From JBIOJM01 sp044450785 (GTDB lineage: Bacteria; Planctomycetota; Planctomycetia; Isosphaerales; Isosphaeraceae): a stretch of DNA of 11,930 bases. Made by a program: the position numbers and the translations under genes. Of the stretch, positions 1 to 6,188 are shown one piece after another. The stretch is from NCBI GenBank assembly GCA_044450785.1, contig JBIOJM010000319.1, positions 1 through 11,930 of the forward strand, written 5' to 3'. Position 1 is the stretch's first letter. The number at the start of each line of letters is the position of its first letter. The notes beneath the pieces are model-generated. The model was not told where the DNA came from and ran no database searches. It worked only from the letters and a program-made list of their open reading frames with translations.

Positions 1-1724
1 GCGGGTTCGGCGGCGCCTATCGCGCACCGTCAATGGGCATGTCTCGCTCGTTTGCTCAGCCTGGTGGCATGCGCGGGTTCAGTCAGGCCGCCCGGCCCCG
101 GATGATCGCTCCGGGCGCGGGTGCCGGCATGGCGCGCAGCGCCTCCGCCCTGGGTGCTCGCCCGGGGATGAATATGGCGGGCCGCTCGCTTGGGACATCC
201 AACTTGGGCCGGGCGGGGATCAACAGTTTTGGGCGAACCGGGATCAATAACGGTGGCCTCGGGATGGCGCGCAACGCCTACGGCCTGGGTACGCGGACGC
301 CGATCAATAGCGCCGCGCGCCTGGGCTCAGCCCACTTTGGGCGGGGCGGCATCGGATCGGGGCTGACGGCAACCTCCATGAACCGGGCCAATCTGTCCGC
401 TAATTCCTTTTCCATGAACCGGACCGGCACGGTGAACAACCTGAACAACACCCGTATCTCAAATGGACCCTATACTCGCGGTGGCTACGGTGGTTACGGA
501 GGGTACGGCGGTTACGGCAGGTATGGTGGCTACGGCGGCTACGGCTACGGTGGTTACGGCGGGTACGGCCTTGGCTATGGGCTCGGGGGCTTTGGGCTCG
601 GCTTTGGACTTGGGAGCCTTCTTGGGTTCGGCTATGGTGGCCTTGGCTACGGCGGCTATGGTGGGTACGGCGGCTATGGTGGGTACGGCGGCTATGGTGG
701 GTACGGCGGCTATGGTGGGTACGGTGGCTACGGCTACGGTTACTCGCCCTGGATGTATGGCCCGATGCTCTATGACTGGGGGTACTCGAGCTATACCAAC
801 CCTTACGTGTATTCGACGCCGACCACGGTCCTGGTACAGCCGACGGTCTACGACTATTCCCAGCCGATAAACACTCAAAGTCCGCCGCCCGAGCCGTCAA
901 TGGCCGATCAGGCGGTCTCGGAGTTCGATTCCGCGCGCGACGCCTTCAAGGCCGGCGATTACGCCAAGGCCCTCGACCTGACCGACCAGGCGATCCGCCA
1001 GGCGCCCAACGACGCCGCGCTCCACGAGCTCCGGGGGGTGACGCTCTTCGCGCTTCGCCGGTACGCCGATGCGGCCGCGCCACTCTATGCGGTGCTCGCG
1101 GTTGGGCCGGGCTGGGACTGGGCCACGTTCATCGGGCTTTATCCCGACGTGTCGGTCTACACCGAGCAGCTCCGTGCGCTGGAGGGCTACACCAGGCAGA
1201 ACGCCGGCTCGGCCCCGGCCCGGTTCGTGCTGGCCTACCTCTACCTGACGCAGGGGCATACCGACGCAGCTCTCGAGCAGTTGAAGCGGGCGTTTGCGCT
1301 CCAGCCCAAGGACACCATCTCGGCGAGCTTGATCAAGCGGCTCGAGGGGACCAATCCGCCGGCCGGGGCGGGGGCATTGCGTCGCCCAGCCAGTCCGCCG
1401 GCGCCATCCGGCCCGGTGGCCCCCGCGACCCCGGTCAAGGAAGGACGGCTCGAGGGGACCTGGAGCGCCCGGCCGGACCAGGAAACCACGATCACGCTGG
1501 CCTTTCCGGACCAAGGGAGGTTCACCTGGAAGGTCGCTCACAAGGGACAGAACCGACAGCTCCAGGGGAGAATGACTTCAGGAAACGGTCTGCTGACCTT
1601 GGCCCAGGACCAAGGGCCTCCCATGGTGGGCAACGTGACCTGGCGAGATGAGTCGCATTTCACCTTCCAGGTACCCGGCGGTGGCCCTGACGACCCGGGT
1701 TTGAGCTTCTCCAAGGAACCGTGA
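1..1724 (+). CDS. Gly-Tyr-rich TPR protein, 5' partial
   Basis: The frame is open from the left edge (in-frame codons from base 3) to TGA at 1722-1724. The first ATG at 33 has no Shine-Dalgarno sequence, so the true start, and probably a signal peptide, lie outside. Numbering from that ATG (563 residues): residues 1-148 are low-complexity G/A/R/N/S-rich with loose GRxGIN repeats; 149-236 is a GGYGGYG tract; 237-290 is Tyr/Pro-rich (SPWMYGPMLYDWGY). Residues 298-331 form a clear TPR (FDSARDAFKAGDYAKALDLT), followed by weaker TPR-like helices at 332-360 and 393-426. A Pro/Ala linker (445-470) leads to a C-terminal beta-rich module (471-560, starting GRLEGTWS). Inference: a secreted or envelope-associated scaffold protein, with TPRs for protein contacts and a flexible Gly-Tyr tract. 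No catalytic motif is visible. It converges on the lipoprotein gene at 1788-2294. Architecture is confident; function is unknown. Confidence 0.85.
   Translation, partial: GFGGAYRAPSMGMSRSFAQPGGMRGFSQAARPRMIAPGAGAGMARSASALGARPGMNMAGRSLGTSNLGRAGINSFGRTGINNGGLGMARNAYGLGTRTPINSAARLGSAHFGRGGIGSGLTATSMNRANLSANSFSMNRTGTVNNLNNTRISNGPYTRGGYGGYGGYGGYGRYGGYGGYGYGGYGGYGLGYGLGGFGLGFGLGSLLGFGYGGLGYGGYGGYGGYGGYGGYGGYGGYGGYGGYGYGYSPWMYGPMLYDWGYSSYTNPYVYSTPTTVLVQPTVYDYSQPINTQSPPPEPSMADQAVSEFDSARDAFKAGDYAKALDLTDQAIRQAPNDAALHELRGVTLFALRRYADAAAPLYAVLAVGPGWDWATFIGLYPDVSVYTEQLRALEGYTRQNAGSAPARFVLAYLYLTQGHTDAALEQLKRAFALQPKDTISASLIKRLEGTNPPAGAGALRRPASPPAPSGPVAPATPVKEGRLEGTWSARPDQETTITLAFPDQGRFTWKVAHKGQNRQLQGRMTSGNGLLTLAQDQGPPMVGNVTWRDESHFTFQVPGGGPDDPGLSFSKEP
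651..722 (+). repeat. 18-bp tandem repeat, four perfect copies, coding GGYGGY
   Basis: Four consecutive identical copies of ggcggctatggtgggtac lie at 651-668, 669-686, 687-704 and 705-722, followed by a diverged copy from 723. The unit is 18 bp, so copy-number change stays in frame and only lengthens or shortens the Gly-Tyr tract. An older, more diverged GGY-coding stretch lies upstream at about 478-570. Identity at synonymous positions points to recent slippage or unequal exchange rather than selection on protein sequence alone. Confidence 0.92.
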
Positions 1725-1747
1725 GCGATTCGAGCGCCACGTGTCAA

Positions 1748-1764
1748 GCGAAGAACGACTTCGC
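1748..1764. terminator. Small hairpin between convergent genes
   Basis: A perfect 6-bp stem (gcgaag / cttcgc) with a 5-nt loop (aacga) lies in the 63-bp gap between the stop codons of the TPR protein and the minus-strand lipoprotein. The position suits a shared transcription end, but no T-tract follows on either strand, so an intrinsic terminator is only a possibility. Confidence 0.3.
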
Positions 1765-1787
1765 CACGCGGCCGACTCCCTCTTGTC

Positions 1788-2294
1788 TCAATTCGCCTTT
1801 TTGAGTTGTTCGCGGTCTTTCGAATTCTGTTTTGGTCCAGGGGCGGGCTCGTCCATATCGTGCTCCCAGTGCGAGAACATCTCGTAATCTTCCAGTCGGA
1901 AGACCCAGACGGGGTCGCGGCCGAGGATGTTGTACTTGACCAGTTGCGGCGATTCCTCTCCTTCGAGGTTGAGCCGGACCGTGAACTGGCGGGCGTTTTC
2001 GATGTCCGCCTGTCCCAGGATTTGAAAGGCGCGCAGCCGCTGATTCGGCCGGCGCCGCTTGTCGACGAATTGGACAGATCGCGTATTGAACGAATCGGGC
2101 AACGGCGAGGGTGCATCCCGCCAGGCGGAGAGGGCCGAGACCAGCGCCTGCCTGGCCTCGTCCCATCCCGGCAGGAACCCGGGAGCGGCCGCGTCGTTGC
2201 TCGCGGCGCAACCAGCCATGTTCGCGGCGAGCGCAGCCCAGCATGCCAGCGTTCCCAGCCGGCCACGTCCTTTTTCGCCAATTTGCGCGCTCAT
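1788..2294 (-). CDS. Small lipoprotein, GRDPVWV-motif family (paralog 1)
   Basis: This 168-residue protein has an N-terminal hydrophobic segment (about residues 13-28) ending in MAG-Cys29, a slightly non-canonical lipobox, so it is probably an anchored lipoprotein. The mature part has a helix-like AWRD motif (57-60), a VQFVD strand (74-78) and the hallmark GRDPVWVFRLEDYEMF (125-140), then a charged tail. It aligns over nearly its whole length with the lipoprotein at 4402-4890: WRD, the xFQI strand, QFxVxL and GRDPVWVxRxEDY occur in the same order and at similar spacing. I cannot assign either to a named family. A GAGG lies about 14 nt upstream of the ATG and a plausible promoter precedes it. 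It stands alone on the minus strand, divergent from the secreted-protein gene. A regulator- or sensor-like accessory role in the envelope is speculation. Confidence 0.82.
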   Translation of the reverse strand: MSAQIGEKGRGRLGTLACWAALAANMAGCAASNDAAAPGFLPGWDEARQALVSALSAWRDAPSPLPDSFNTRSVQFVDKRRRPNQRLRAFQILGQADIENARQFTVRLNLEGEESPQLVKYNILGRDPVWVFRLEDYEMFSHWEHDMDEPAPGPKQNSKDREQLKKAN

Positions 2295-2326
2295 GCTTGC
2301 GATTTTAACCTCGCGTGGCTAAATTT

Positions 2327-2355
2327 ATTAGATTGAGTACGAGACTGAGCCACAA
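2327..2355 (-). promoter_or_regulatory. Candidate sigma70-type promoter for the minus-strand lipoprotein
   Basis: Read on the minus strand, TTGTGG (2350-2355) is followed 17 nt later by TCTAAT (2327-2332). The latter matches the -10 consensus at five of six positions; the -35 element matches at only three. The predicted start near 2320 would leave a leader of about 26 nt before the ATG at 2294. The AT-rich patch at 2321-2335 stands out against GC-rich surroundings. Planctomycete promoters are poorly defined, so this is a pattern match only. Confidence 0.33.
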
Positions 2356-2440
2356 TACCGATTGCGGCTGAATGTGGGCTCGTCTCATGGCAGGGCGACA
2401 CGTCTTTGCAGATTCACGCTTCTCGGGGCGATCAATCGCG

Positions 2441-2884
2441 ATGAGGCGCAGGTTCCGCTGGCGATGGGCTGGATCAGCCGCCGTGGCATGGCTTGTGCCT
2501 GCGGTCCTGATCGCGGTTTGGCCCGCGGAAGCTCGAGCCGGCTGCAATCATCCCTGGGTGAAAGGCAGCGGCCTCTCCGGGTCGCTTGTCGATCTGAGTT
2601 TGCTCGATCCGAGCAATCGCGGGGCGGTTCCCGATCCAAGATCCCCCAGGCCATCGGATCATCCGGGCCCCTGTGCCGGCGGAGCCTGTTCCCAGGCGCC
2701 GGAGCTGCCCCCGAGCTCGACGGTCTCCGTGGCCAGCGACAGTGAGCTATGGGGTGACTTGCCGGCTGGAGTGCTTCCGCTGTTCCCCCGATGCGAGAGA
2801 GTCTCGCCCGAGCCCGACCGCCGATACCCGCCTCTGTCGCTCGCCCCCATCGAACGCCCCCCGCGCCATGCGCCTGCTCGCTGA
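2441..2884 (+). CDS. Short secreted Cys/Pro-rich protein of unknown function
   Basis: I chose the ATG at 2441 because it places an Arg-rich n-region (MRRRFRWRW) directly before a hydrophobic core (about residues 11-27) and a type I signal-peptidase site, AEARA-GC, after residue 33. A GGGGCG lies about 10 nt upstream. The in-frame ATG at 2372 would add 23 residues before the signal peptide and is less likely. The mature part (about 114 residues) begins GCNHPWV and holds four cysteines (35, 78, 83, 118), including a CAGGAC cluster at 78-83. The rest is Pro/Ser-rich and probably unstructured, ending in a basic tail. No domain is recognised. The CxxxxC spacing could bind metal or form a disulfide, but that is inference. 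It is divergent from the lipoprotein gene, with 146 bp between the starts. Confidence 0.62.
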   Translation: MRRRFRWRWAGSAAVAWLVPAVLIAVWPAEARAGCNHPWVKGSGLSGSLVDLSLLDPSNRGAVPDPRSPRPSDHPGPCAGGACSQAPELPPSSTVSVASDSELWGDLPAGVLPLFPRCERVSPEPDRRYPPLSLAPIERPPRHAPAR

Positions 2885-2963
2885 TCCAATTCATGTTCGC
2901 CTGGCGATCGGGACCGGCTCCGCGTCGTGGCCGCACTTAGGCCAGAATCGGCCGTGCTCACAC

Positions 2964-3052
2964 AACCCGACGCGCAAGCGAGGGTCGCTCGCCGGACGTG
3001 TCCGGAGAGCATTTGGTCTCGCGAGAACAGTCCCTCGCTTCCGCGTCGGGTT
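2964..3052. repeat. 21-bp imperfect inverted repeat (NPTRKRG-type dispersed element)
   Basis: The left arm (2964-2984, starting aacccgacgcgcaagc) and the right arm (3032-3052, ending cgcgtcgggtt) are reverse complements with one mismatch in 21, separated by 47 nt. Read through, the left arm encodes NPTRKRG, a peptide I remember as a frequent artefact in planctomycete genomes. That suggests a dispersed REP- or MITE-like family, but the dispersal claim is from memory. The paired arms could fold into a long-loop hairpin. The second arm runs into the first unit of the adjacent direct duplication. Confidence 0.75.
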
Positions 3053-3133
3053 AGTATGATTTTCGCGAGCGAGCCATGCGGATCCAGCGCGTCGGGTTAG
3101 TATGATTTTCGCGAGCGAGCCATGCGGATTCAG
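3043..3133. repeat. 45-bp direct duplication, period 46
   Basis: Unit 1 (3043-3087) and unit 2 (3089-3133) both start gcgtcgggttagtatgattt and end in gccatgcggat followed by c or t and then cag. They differ at one position (c at 3084, t at 3130) and have one spacer base. Unit 1 overlaps the right arm of the inverted repeat. This looks like a recent tandem duplication of the distal part of a dispersed element. With only two copies and a one-base spacer it is not a CRISPR. Confidence 0.9.
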
Positions 3134-3211
3134 ATCGTCTCTCAATCGCTGGTTTCTCGCTCGTTGTCGGCCGATTGTTCATCTTTTGCTTTTCATATTC
3201 GATGACACGGC

Positions 3212-3231
3212 GTCAGGCTGGAAAGCCTGAC
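3212..3231. repeat. Perfect 7-bp hairpin in the DUF1559 leader
   Basis: The stem gtcaggc / gcctgac encloses the loop tggaaa, 26 nt upstream of the DUF1559 start codon. The motif resembles a short hairpin I remember as scattered through planctomycete genomes (shadow peptide GQAFQPD-like on the other strand). It may be a mobile or REP-type unit, a transcript end for upstream transcription, or a 5' untranslated structure. There is no T-tract after it. Confidence 0.6.
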
Positions 3232-3257
3232 CTACCTACCGGGAGGAAGGGGAAATC

Positions 3258-4301
3258 ATGAGGAAGATTCGAAGCGGTTTCACATTGATCGAGCTACTGG
3301 TCGTCATTGCCATCATCGCCGTTCTGATCGCGCTTTTATTGCCGGCGGTCCAGTCGGCGCGCGAGGCGTCGCGCCGGGCTCAGTGCCTGAACAATTTGAA
3401 GCAGATCGGCATCGCCATTGCCAACTACGAGAGCGCGTTCAAGGTCTATCCCTTCGCCAAGGGGTTGCCTTACACGGCGACTGTACCGGGGGCGGCGGCC
3501 TACGCCCGCTGGTCGGCCCAGAGTCAGTTGCTGATGTTCATCGAGCAGGGAAACCTGTTCAACAGCATCAATTTCAACCTGCCTCCCGAGACGCCGGGTA
3601 TGGCCGGCGCGGTGCCGTTCATGCCCCCTTACCAAAACCCGAACCGCGAGAACGCGACAGCCTGTCGGGTCCAGGTGGCGATCTTCCTCTGCCCTTCGGA
3701 CGGACCTACGATCGACGGGTGGCCGGGAGGAAACAACTACCTGGTCAACCAGCAAACCTGGGCGTGCGACCTGAGTGACAATTACCCGAGCACCGTCGCG
3801 CCCGGCGAAGTTCCCCGCGGCATTTTCTATTACAACAGCGCGGTCCGGGTGGCGGGCGTCACCGACGGCCTGAGCAATACGGCCTACTTCAGCGAGAAGC
3901 TCCGAGGCACCGGCGCGCCGAATCCTCGGACCGACATGCTGGTCAATCCCAATCAGACGTCGCTCGACGCGACCTATCAGACCTGCAAGTCGACCAACGT
4001 GCTGACGGCCCCGCCGCTGACCAGCCGCCAGGGGATGACCTGGGTCATGGGCGAGATGTGCTGCACCGCCTACAACCACGTCGCGCCGCCGAACTCGACG
4101 ACCTGCGCGGGGACCGGCTTCCCCGGCAACATGGCCAACATGTCGATGCAAGTACCCCCGTCGAGTCAACATGCGGGCGGAGTGAACGTCCTGATGGGCG
4201 ATGGGTCCGGGCGCTTCATCAAGTCCAGTGTCGACTTGCAGACCTGGCGGAACCTGGGCACGCGGAACGGCGGCGAAGTGATCTCGGCCGATTCCTATTA
4301 A
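3258..4301 (+). CDS. DUF1559 (SBP_bac_10) type II pseudopilin-like protein
   Basis: This 347-residue protein has a short basic leader (MRKIRSG) and a prepilin peptidase site G7-F8 with Glu at mature position 5 (E12: FTLIELL). A hydrophobic helix follows (about 13-30, VVIAIIAVLIALLLP), leading into AVQSAREASRRAQCLNNLKQIG, the signature start of planctomycete DUF1559 proteins. The C-terminal H-X9-DG motif is present as H305...D315-G316 (QHAGGVNVLMGDG). Length is usual for the family. The start is set by a strong purine-rich Shine-Dalgarno sequence (gggaggaagggg, 3241-3252). Several cysteines in the middle and C-terminal parts suggest disulfides. The family is greatly expanded in planctomycetes and is assumed to act in a type IV pilus/type II secretion-like envelope apparatus; precise roles are unknown. 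It precedes the lipoprotein and metal-efflux genes by 100 bp with a hairpin between, so co-transcription is possible but not shown. Confidence 0.96.
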   Translation: MRKIRSGFTLIELLVVIAIIAVLIALLLPAVQSAREASRRAQCLNNLKQIGIAIANYESAFKVYPFAKGLPYTATVPGAAAYARWSAQSQLLMFIEQGNLFNSINFNLPPETPGMAGAVPFMPPYQNPNRENATACRVQVAIFLCPSDGPTIDGWPGGNNYLVNQQTWACDLSDNYPSTVAPGEVPRGIFYYNSAVRVAGVTDGLSNTAYFSEKLRGTGAPNPRTDMLVNPNQTSLDATYQTCKSTNVLTAPPLTSRQGMTWVMGEMCCTAYNHVAPPNSTTCAGTGFPGNMANMSMQVPPSSQHAGGVNVLMGDGSGRFIKSSVDLQTWRNLGTRNGGEVISADSY

Positions 4302-4315
4302 GATAAGGCGAACGG

Positions 4316-4356
4316 AATGGGCCGGCACCGCGGTCCGACATCGGGCCGGTCCCATT
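4316..4356 (+). terminator. Bulged hairpin between DUF1559 and the efflux unit
   Basis: The arm aatgggccggc (4316-4326) pairs with gccggtcccatt (4345-4356): 11 base pairs with a single bulged T at 4350 and an 18-nt loop that is itself GC-rich. It lies 14 bp after the DUF1559 stop codon. Only a weak pyrimidine run (ttcct) follows, so it could be a leaky terminator or an mRNA processing/stability element that sets different levels for pseudopilin and efflux genes. Confidence 0.45.
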
Positions 4357-4401
4357 TCCTGCGCACCTCTGATTGCGGAAGAAGGGAAGGGAGCAAACAC
4401 C

Positions 4402-4890
4402 ATGAATCCAATGATGCGGTTCCGCTGCGTGAGGCTCATCGCCGCGATGCCGTTGCTCGGTCTGCTTGCGGGCTGCGGTTCGGGCCATGCGCGGTATACA
4501 CCGACTGCGGGTGAGGCCCGTTCCTCGCTCGAGGCGGCCTTGATCACCTGGCGGGATGGCAAGACCATTGGCGAGGTCGAAGCAAAGCCCGCGGTGCACG
4601 TGGTCGACTCGGCCTGGCAGGGCGGCCAGCAGATCGACTCGTTCCAGATCGGCGACGAGGAAGACGGCGGCGACGGGACCAAGCAGTTCGTCGTCGCGCT
4701 GACGATGAAAAAAGCCAAAGGAACCCAGGACGTTCGCTATGTCGTTCATGGCCGCGACCCGGTCTGGGTCTACCGCGAGGAGGATTACAAGCGGACGCTC
4801 AACATGGACAACAATCCCGTGGCGACTTCAAAGTCCAAATCCGTTTCGAAGTCCAAATCCGTACCTCAGCGGCCCCGCGTATCTCGATGA
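4402..4890 (+). CDS. Small lipoprotein, GRDPVWV-motif family (paralog 2), coupled to efflux adaptor
   Basis: This 162-residue protein starts at an ATG with a good Shine-Dalgarno sequence (aagggaagggag, 4382-4393). Residues 6-24 form a signal peptide ending in a canonical lipobox, L22-A-G-C25. The mature protein contains ALITWRD (46-52), an xHVVD/FQI region (66-83), an acidic patch EEDGGD (86-91), QFVVAL (95-100) and GRDPVWVYREEDY (117-129). The tail has SKSKSV twice (143-154), encoded by an 18-bp tandem duplication. It is a paralog of the minus-strand lipoprotein at 1788-2294. Its stop codon overlaps the adaptor start in ATGA (4887-4890), implying translational coupling and therefore a role linked to metal efflux. 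It might act as an accessory or metal-sensing subunit, or as a membrane anchor in place of a missing component; none of these is shown by sequence. Met/His metal ligands are not enriched. Confidence 0.9.
   Translation: MNPMMRFRCVRLIAAMPLLGLLAGCGSGHARYTPTAGEARSSLEAALITWRDGKTIGEVEAKPAVHVVDSAWQGGQQIDSFQIGDEEDGGDGTKQFVVALTMKKAKGTQDVRYVVHGRDPVWVYREEDYKRTLNMDNNPVATSKSKSVSKSKSVPQRPRVSR
4828..4863 (+). repeat. 18-bp tandem duplication coding SKSKSV twice
   Basis: Units 4828-4845 and 4846-4863 share the core aagtccaaatccgt and differ at the third and last bases. They are in frame with the lipoprotein gene and yield two SKSKSV hexapeptides in its hydrophilic tail. The paralog lacks this tail, so the duplication arose after the two genes diverged or was lost from the other. 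Confidence 0.85.
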
Positions 4891-6188
4891 CCGAATCTTC
4901 ACTTGGTTCCTTGCCCGAGGGCCGAAGAGCTCGCCGGGTTTCGGGGCCGCGCTGGCGGCAAGCGCGCGCGGCACTGAAGCTGGTGCAGGTCCGGCTGCGC
5001 GTGCCGGTGGTGCTGGTGATCGCCGCGCTGGTCGTCGGCCGCTGGGACGTGATTCGCAACCACTGGGACAAGCTGACCCGGCGCGTCTCGTCCGAAAGCA
5101 TCGCGCTGCGCGCCGTCTCGAGCGATACCGAGTATTTCTGCCCCATGGACCCGGGCGTGGTGTCCGACTGGCCCGGCAAGTGCGGGATTTGCAACATGGC
5201 GCTGGTCCGTCGCAAGCGCGGCGAGGCCGTCGCGCTGCCGGATGGAGTCATCGCGCGGATGCAGCTCTCGCCGTACCGGATTCAACTGGCGGGGATCCAG
5301 ACAACGCCGGCGTCGTTTCGCCCCCTGGTGCGAGAGTTCGAATCATCCGGGGTCGTGGCGCGCGAGCGAGGCGCCGCAACGGTGCTGCTGGAGATCTCGG
5401 CGCGGCAGGCGCCGTGGGTTGCCGAGGGCCAGGACGCGGACGTCGACTGCGCGGACCTGCCGGGCCATGACCCGATGGCCGGTCGCGTACGGTCCGTGGC
5501 TCGCGCCATGGCCGGCGGCTGGGATTACCTCCGGGCCACGATCGCGATCGACGATCCGCCGCGCGAGCTTTGCGCCGGGATGATCGCGGTTGCCCGGATC
5601 AAGGGGCCGATGGCCGGGCTCGAGCCGTTCCGCTCGCTGCCGGCCGATCCACCACCCTTGGCTCAATCCGACGTCCGCCGGGTTTTCGTCTGTCCCGACC
5701 ATCCCGGCACGATCGTGCTGGAGCCCGGCCGTTGCCCGATCGCGCAAAACCAGCGGCAGCCCCGGCCGCTGGCGGAGCACCAGCGGCTGCGCTGGTGGTG
5801 CCCGATGCACCCGGCTGTCACGGCCGATCAGCCCGGCGCGGTTTGCCGCGCCTGCGGGGGCATGGTCCTCGAGCCCCGCGTGGTCTCTTATCACCCTGCA
5901 GGCCAGGTCCTGGCCGTGCCGCGGTCCGCGGTCGTCGATGCCGGCGCGCGGAAAGTCGTCTTCGTCGAGAGCATGCCCGGGATGTTCGACGGAGTCGAGG
6001 TGAAGGTCGGCCCGCGGTGCGGCGACTACTACCCGGTCGTCCGCGGTCTCGACCCGGGCCAGAAGGTCGCGACCGCCGGCGCATTTCTGCTCGACGCCGA
6101 GACGCGATTGAACCCGAGCCTCGCCGCCGGCTACTTCGGAGCAGGCCGTGGCGAACGGACGCCCGCTGCGGGCCCCAGAAGCCCATGA
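4887..6188 (+). CDS. CusB/CzcB-like RND efflux adaptor with three HMBD modules
   Basis: This 433-residue protein starts within ATGA of the lipoprotein stop and has no Shine-Dalgarno sequence of its own. A basic N-terminus precedes a membrane anchor (about 38-51, VPVVLVIAALVV). HMBD1 is at 83-107 (YFCPMDPG...CGICNMAL; C85, C99, C102, M104). Residues 126-155 resemble the start of the membrane-proximal region, and 160-238 a beta-barrel. Two more HMBD-like modules follow: a decayed one at 267-285 (FVCPDHPG...GRCPI, second Cys-x-x-Cys half missing) and a good one at 303-329 (WWCPMHPA...CRACGGM). The C-terminal region 339-419 (VLAVPRSAVVDAG...LLDAETRLNP) is typical of CusB/CzcB adaptors. The usual lipoyl and alpha-hairpin segment between residues 155 and 165 seems to be absent. 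Role: periplasmic membrane-fusion subunit that captures heavy metal and passes it to the downstream pump. Copper or silver is inferred from the partner; zinc, cobalt or cadmium is possible. Confidence 0.9.
   Translation: MTESSLGSLPEGRRARRVSGPRWRQARAALKLVQVRLRVPVVLVIAALVVGRWDVIRNHWDKLTRRVSSESIALRAVSSDTEYFCPMDPGVVSDWPGKCGICNMALVRRKRGEAVALPDGVIARMQLSPYRIQLAGIQTTPASFRPLVREFESSGVVARERGAATVLLEISARQAPWVAEGQDADVDCADLPGHDPMAGRVRSVARAMAGGWDYLRATIAIDDPPRELCAGMIAVARIKGPMAGLEPFRSLPADPPPLAQSDVRRVFVCPDHPGTIVLEPGRCPIAQNQRQPRPLAEHQRLRWWCPMHPAVTADQPGAVCRACGGMVLEPRVVSYHPAGQVLAVPRSAVVDAGARKVVFVESMPGMFDGVEVKVGPRCGDYYPVVRGLDPGQKVATAGAFLLDAETRLNPSLAAGYFGAGRGERTPAAGPRSP

Larger units (their letters stand above)
2885..3257. 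other. Gene-free repeat-rich interval
   Basis: No credible gene is present across these 373 bases. The short frames here on both strands are made of repeat translation (NPTRKRG-type peptides) and arginine-rich shadow sequence. The interval holds an imperfect inverted repeat, a 45-bp direct duplication, a small perfect hairpin and the ribosome-binding site of the DUF1559 gene. The promoter of the downstream gene must lie here, but I see no strong -35/-10 pair. The AT-richer stretch at about 3175-3203 is the likeliest place. Confidence 0.7.

Noticed and set aside
463..900. Alternative frames through the Gly-Tyr tract (His-Ser-Arg and Val-Ala-Thr repeat proteins).
   Set aside because: The repeats keep every frame open. 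Only the Gly-Tyr frame continues into a TPR and a folded C-terminal module.
1538..2281. 247-residue minus-strand frame overlapping the TPR gene end and the lipoprotein.
   Set aside because: The overlapping frame at 1788-2294 has a lipobox and a clear paralog at 4402-4890; this one has neither.
2333..2361. Plus-strand promoter (TTGAGT with TACCGA at 17-nt spacing) for the secreted protein.
   Set aside because: The -10 match is too poor to support a call.
2964..3133. CRISPR array.
   Set aside because: The direct repeat has only two copies separated by one base, so there are no spacers, and no cas genes are present.
2891..3145. 84-residue minus-strand frame containing NPTRKRG.
   Set aside because: The peptide is translation of the inverted and direct repeats; no ribosome-binding site and no domain.
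3336..4718. 460-residue minus-strand frame opposite the DUF1559 and lipoprotein genes.
   Set aside because: It spans two well-supported plus-strand genes, has no domain signature and is rich in Arg/His/Val as expected for a high-GC antisense shadow.
5570..6184. Upstream extension of the pump frame to an ATG at 5570, giving a 1572-residue protein.
   Set aside because: The extra 205 residues are Arg/Pro/Gly-rich shadow of the adaptor gene in another frame. The HME-RND N-terminus (MIDAIITFSIRHRALV) begins exactly at 6185 with an ATGA overlap.
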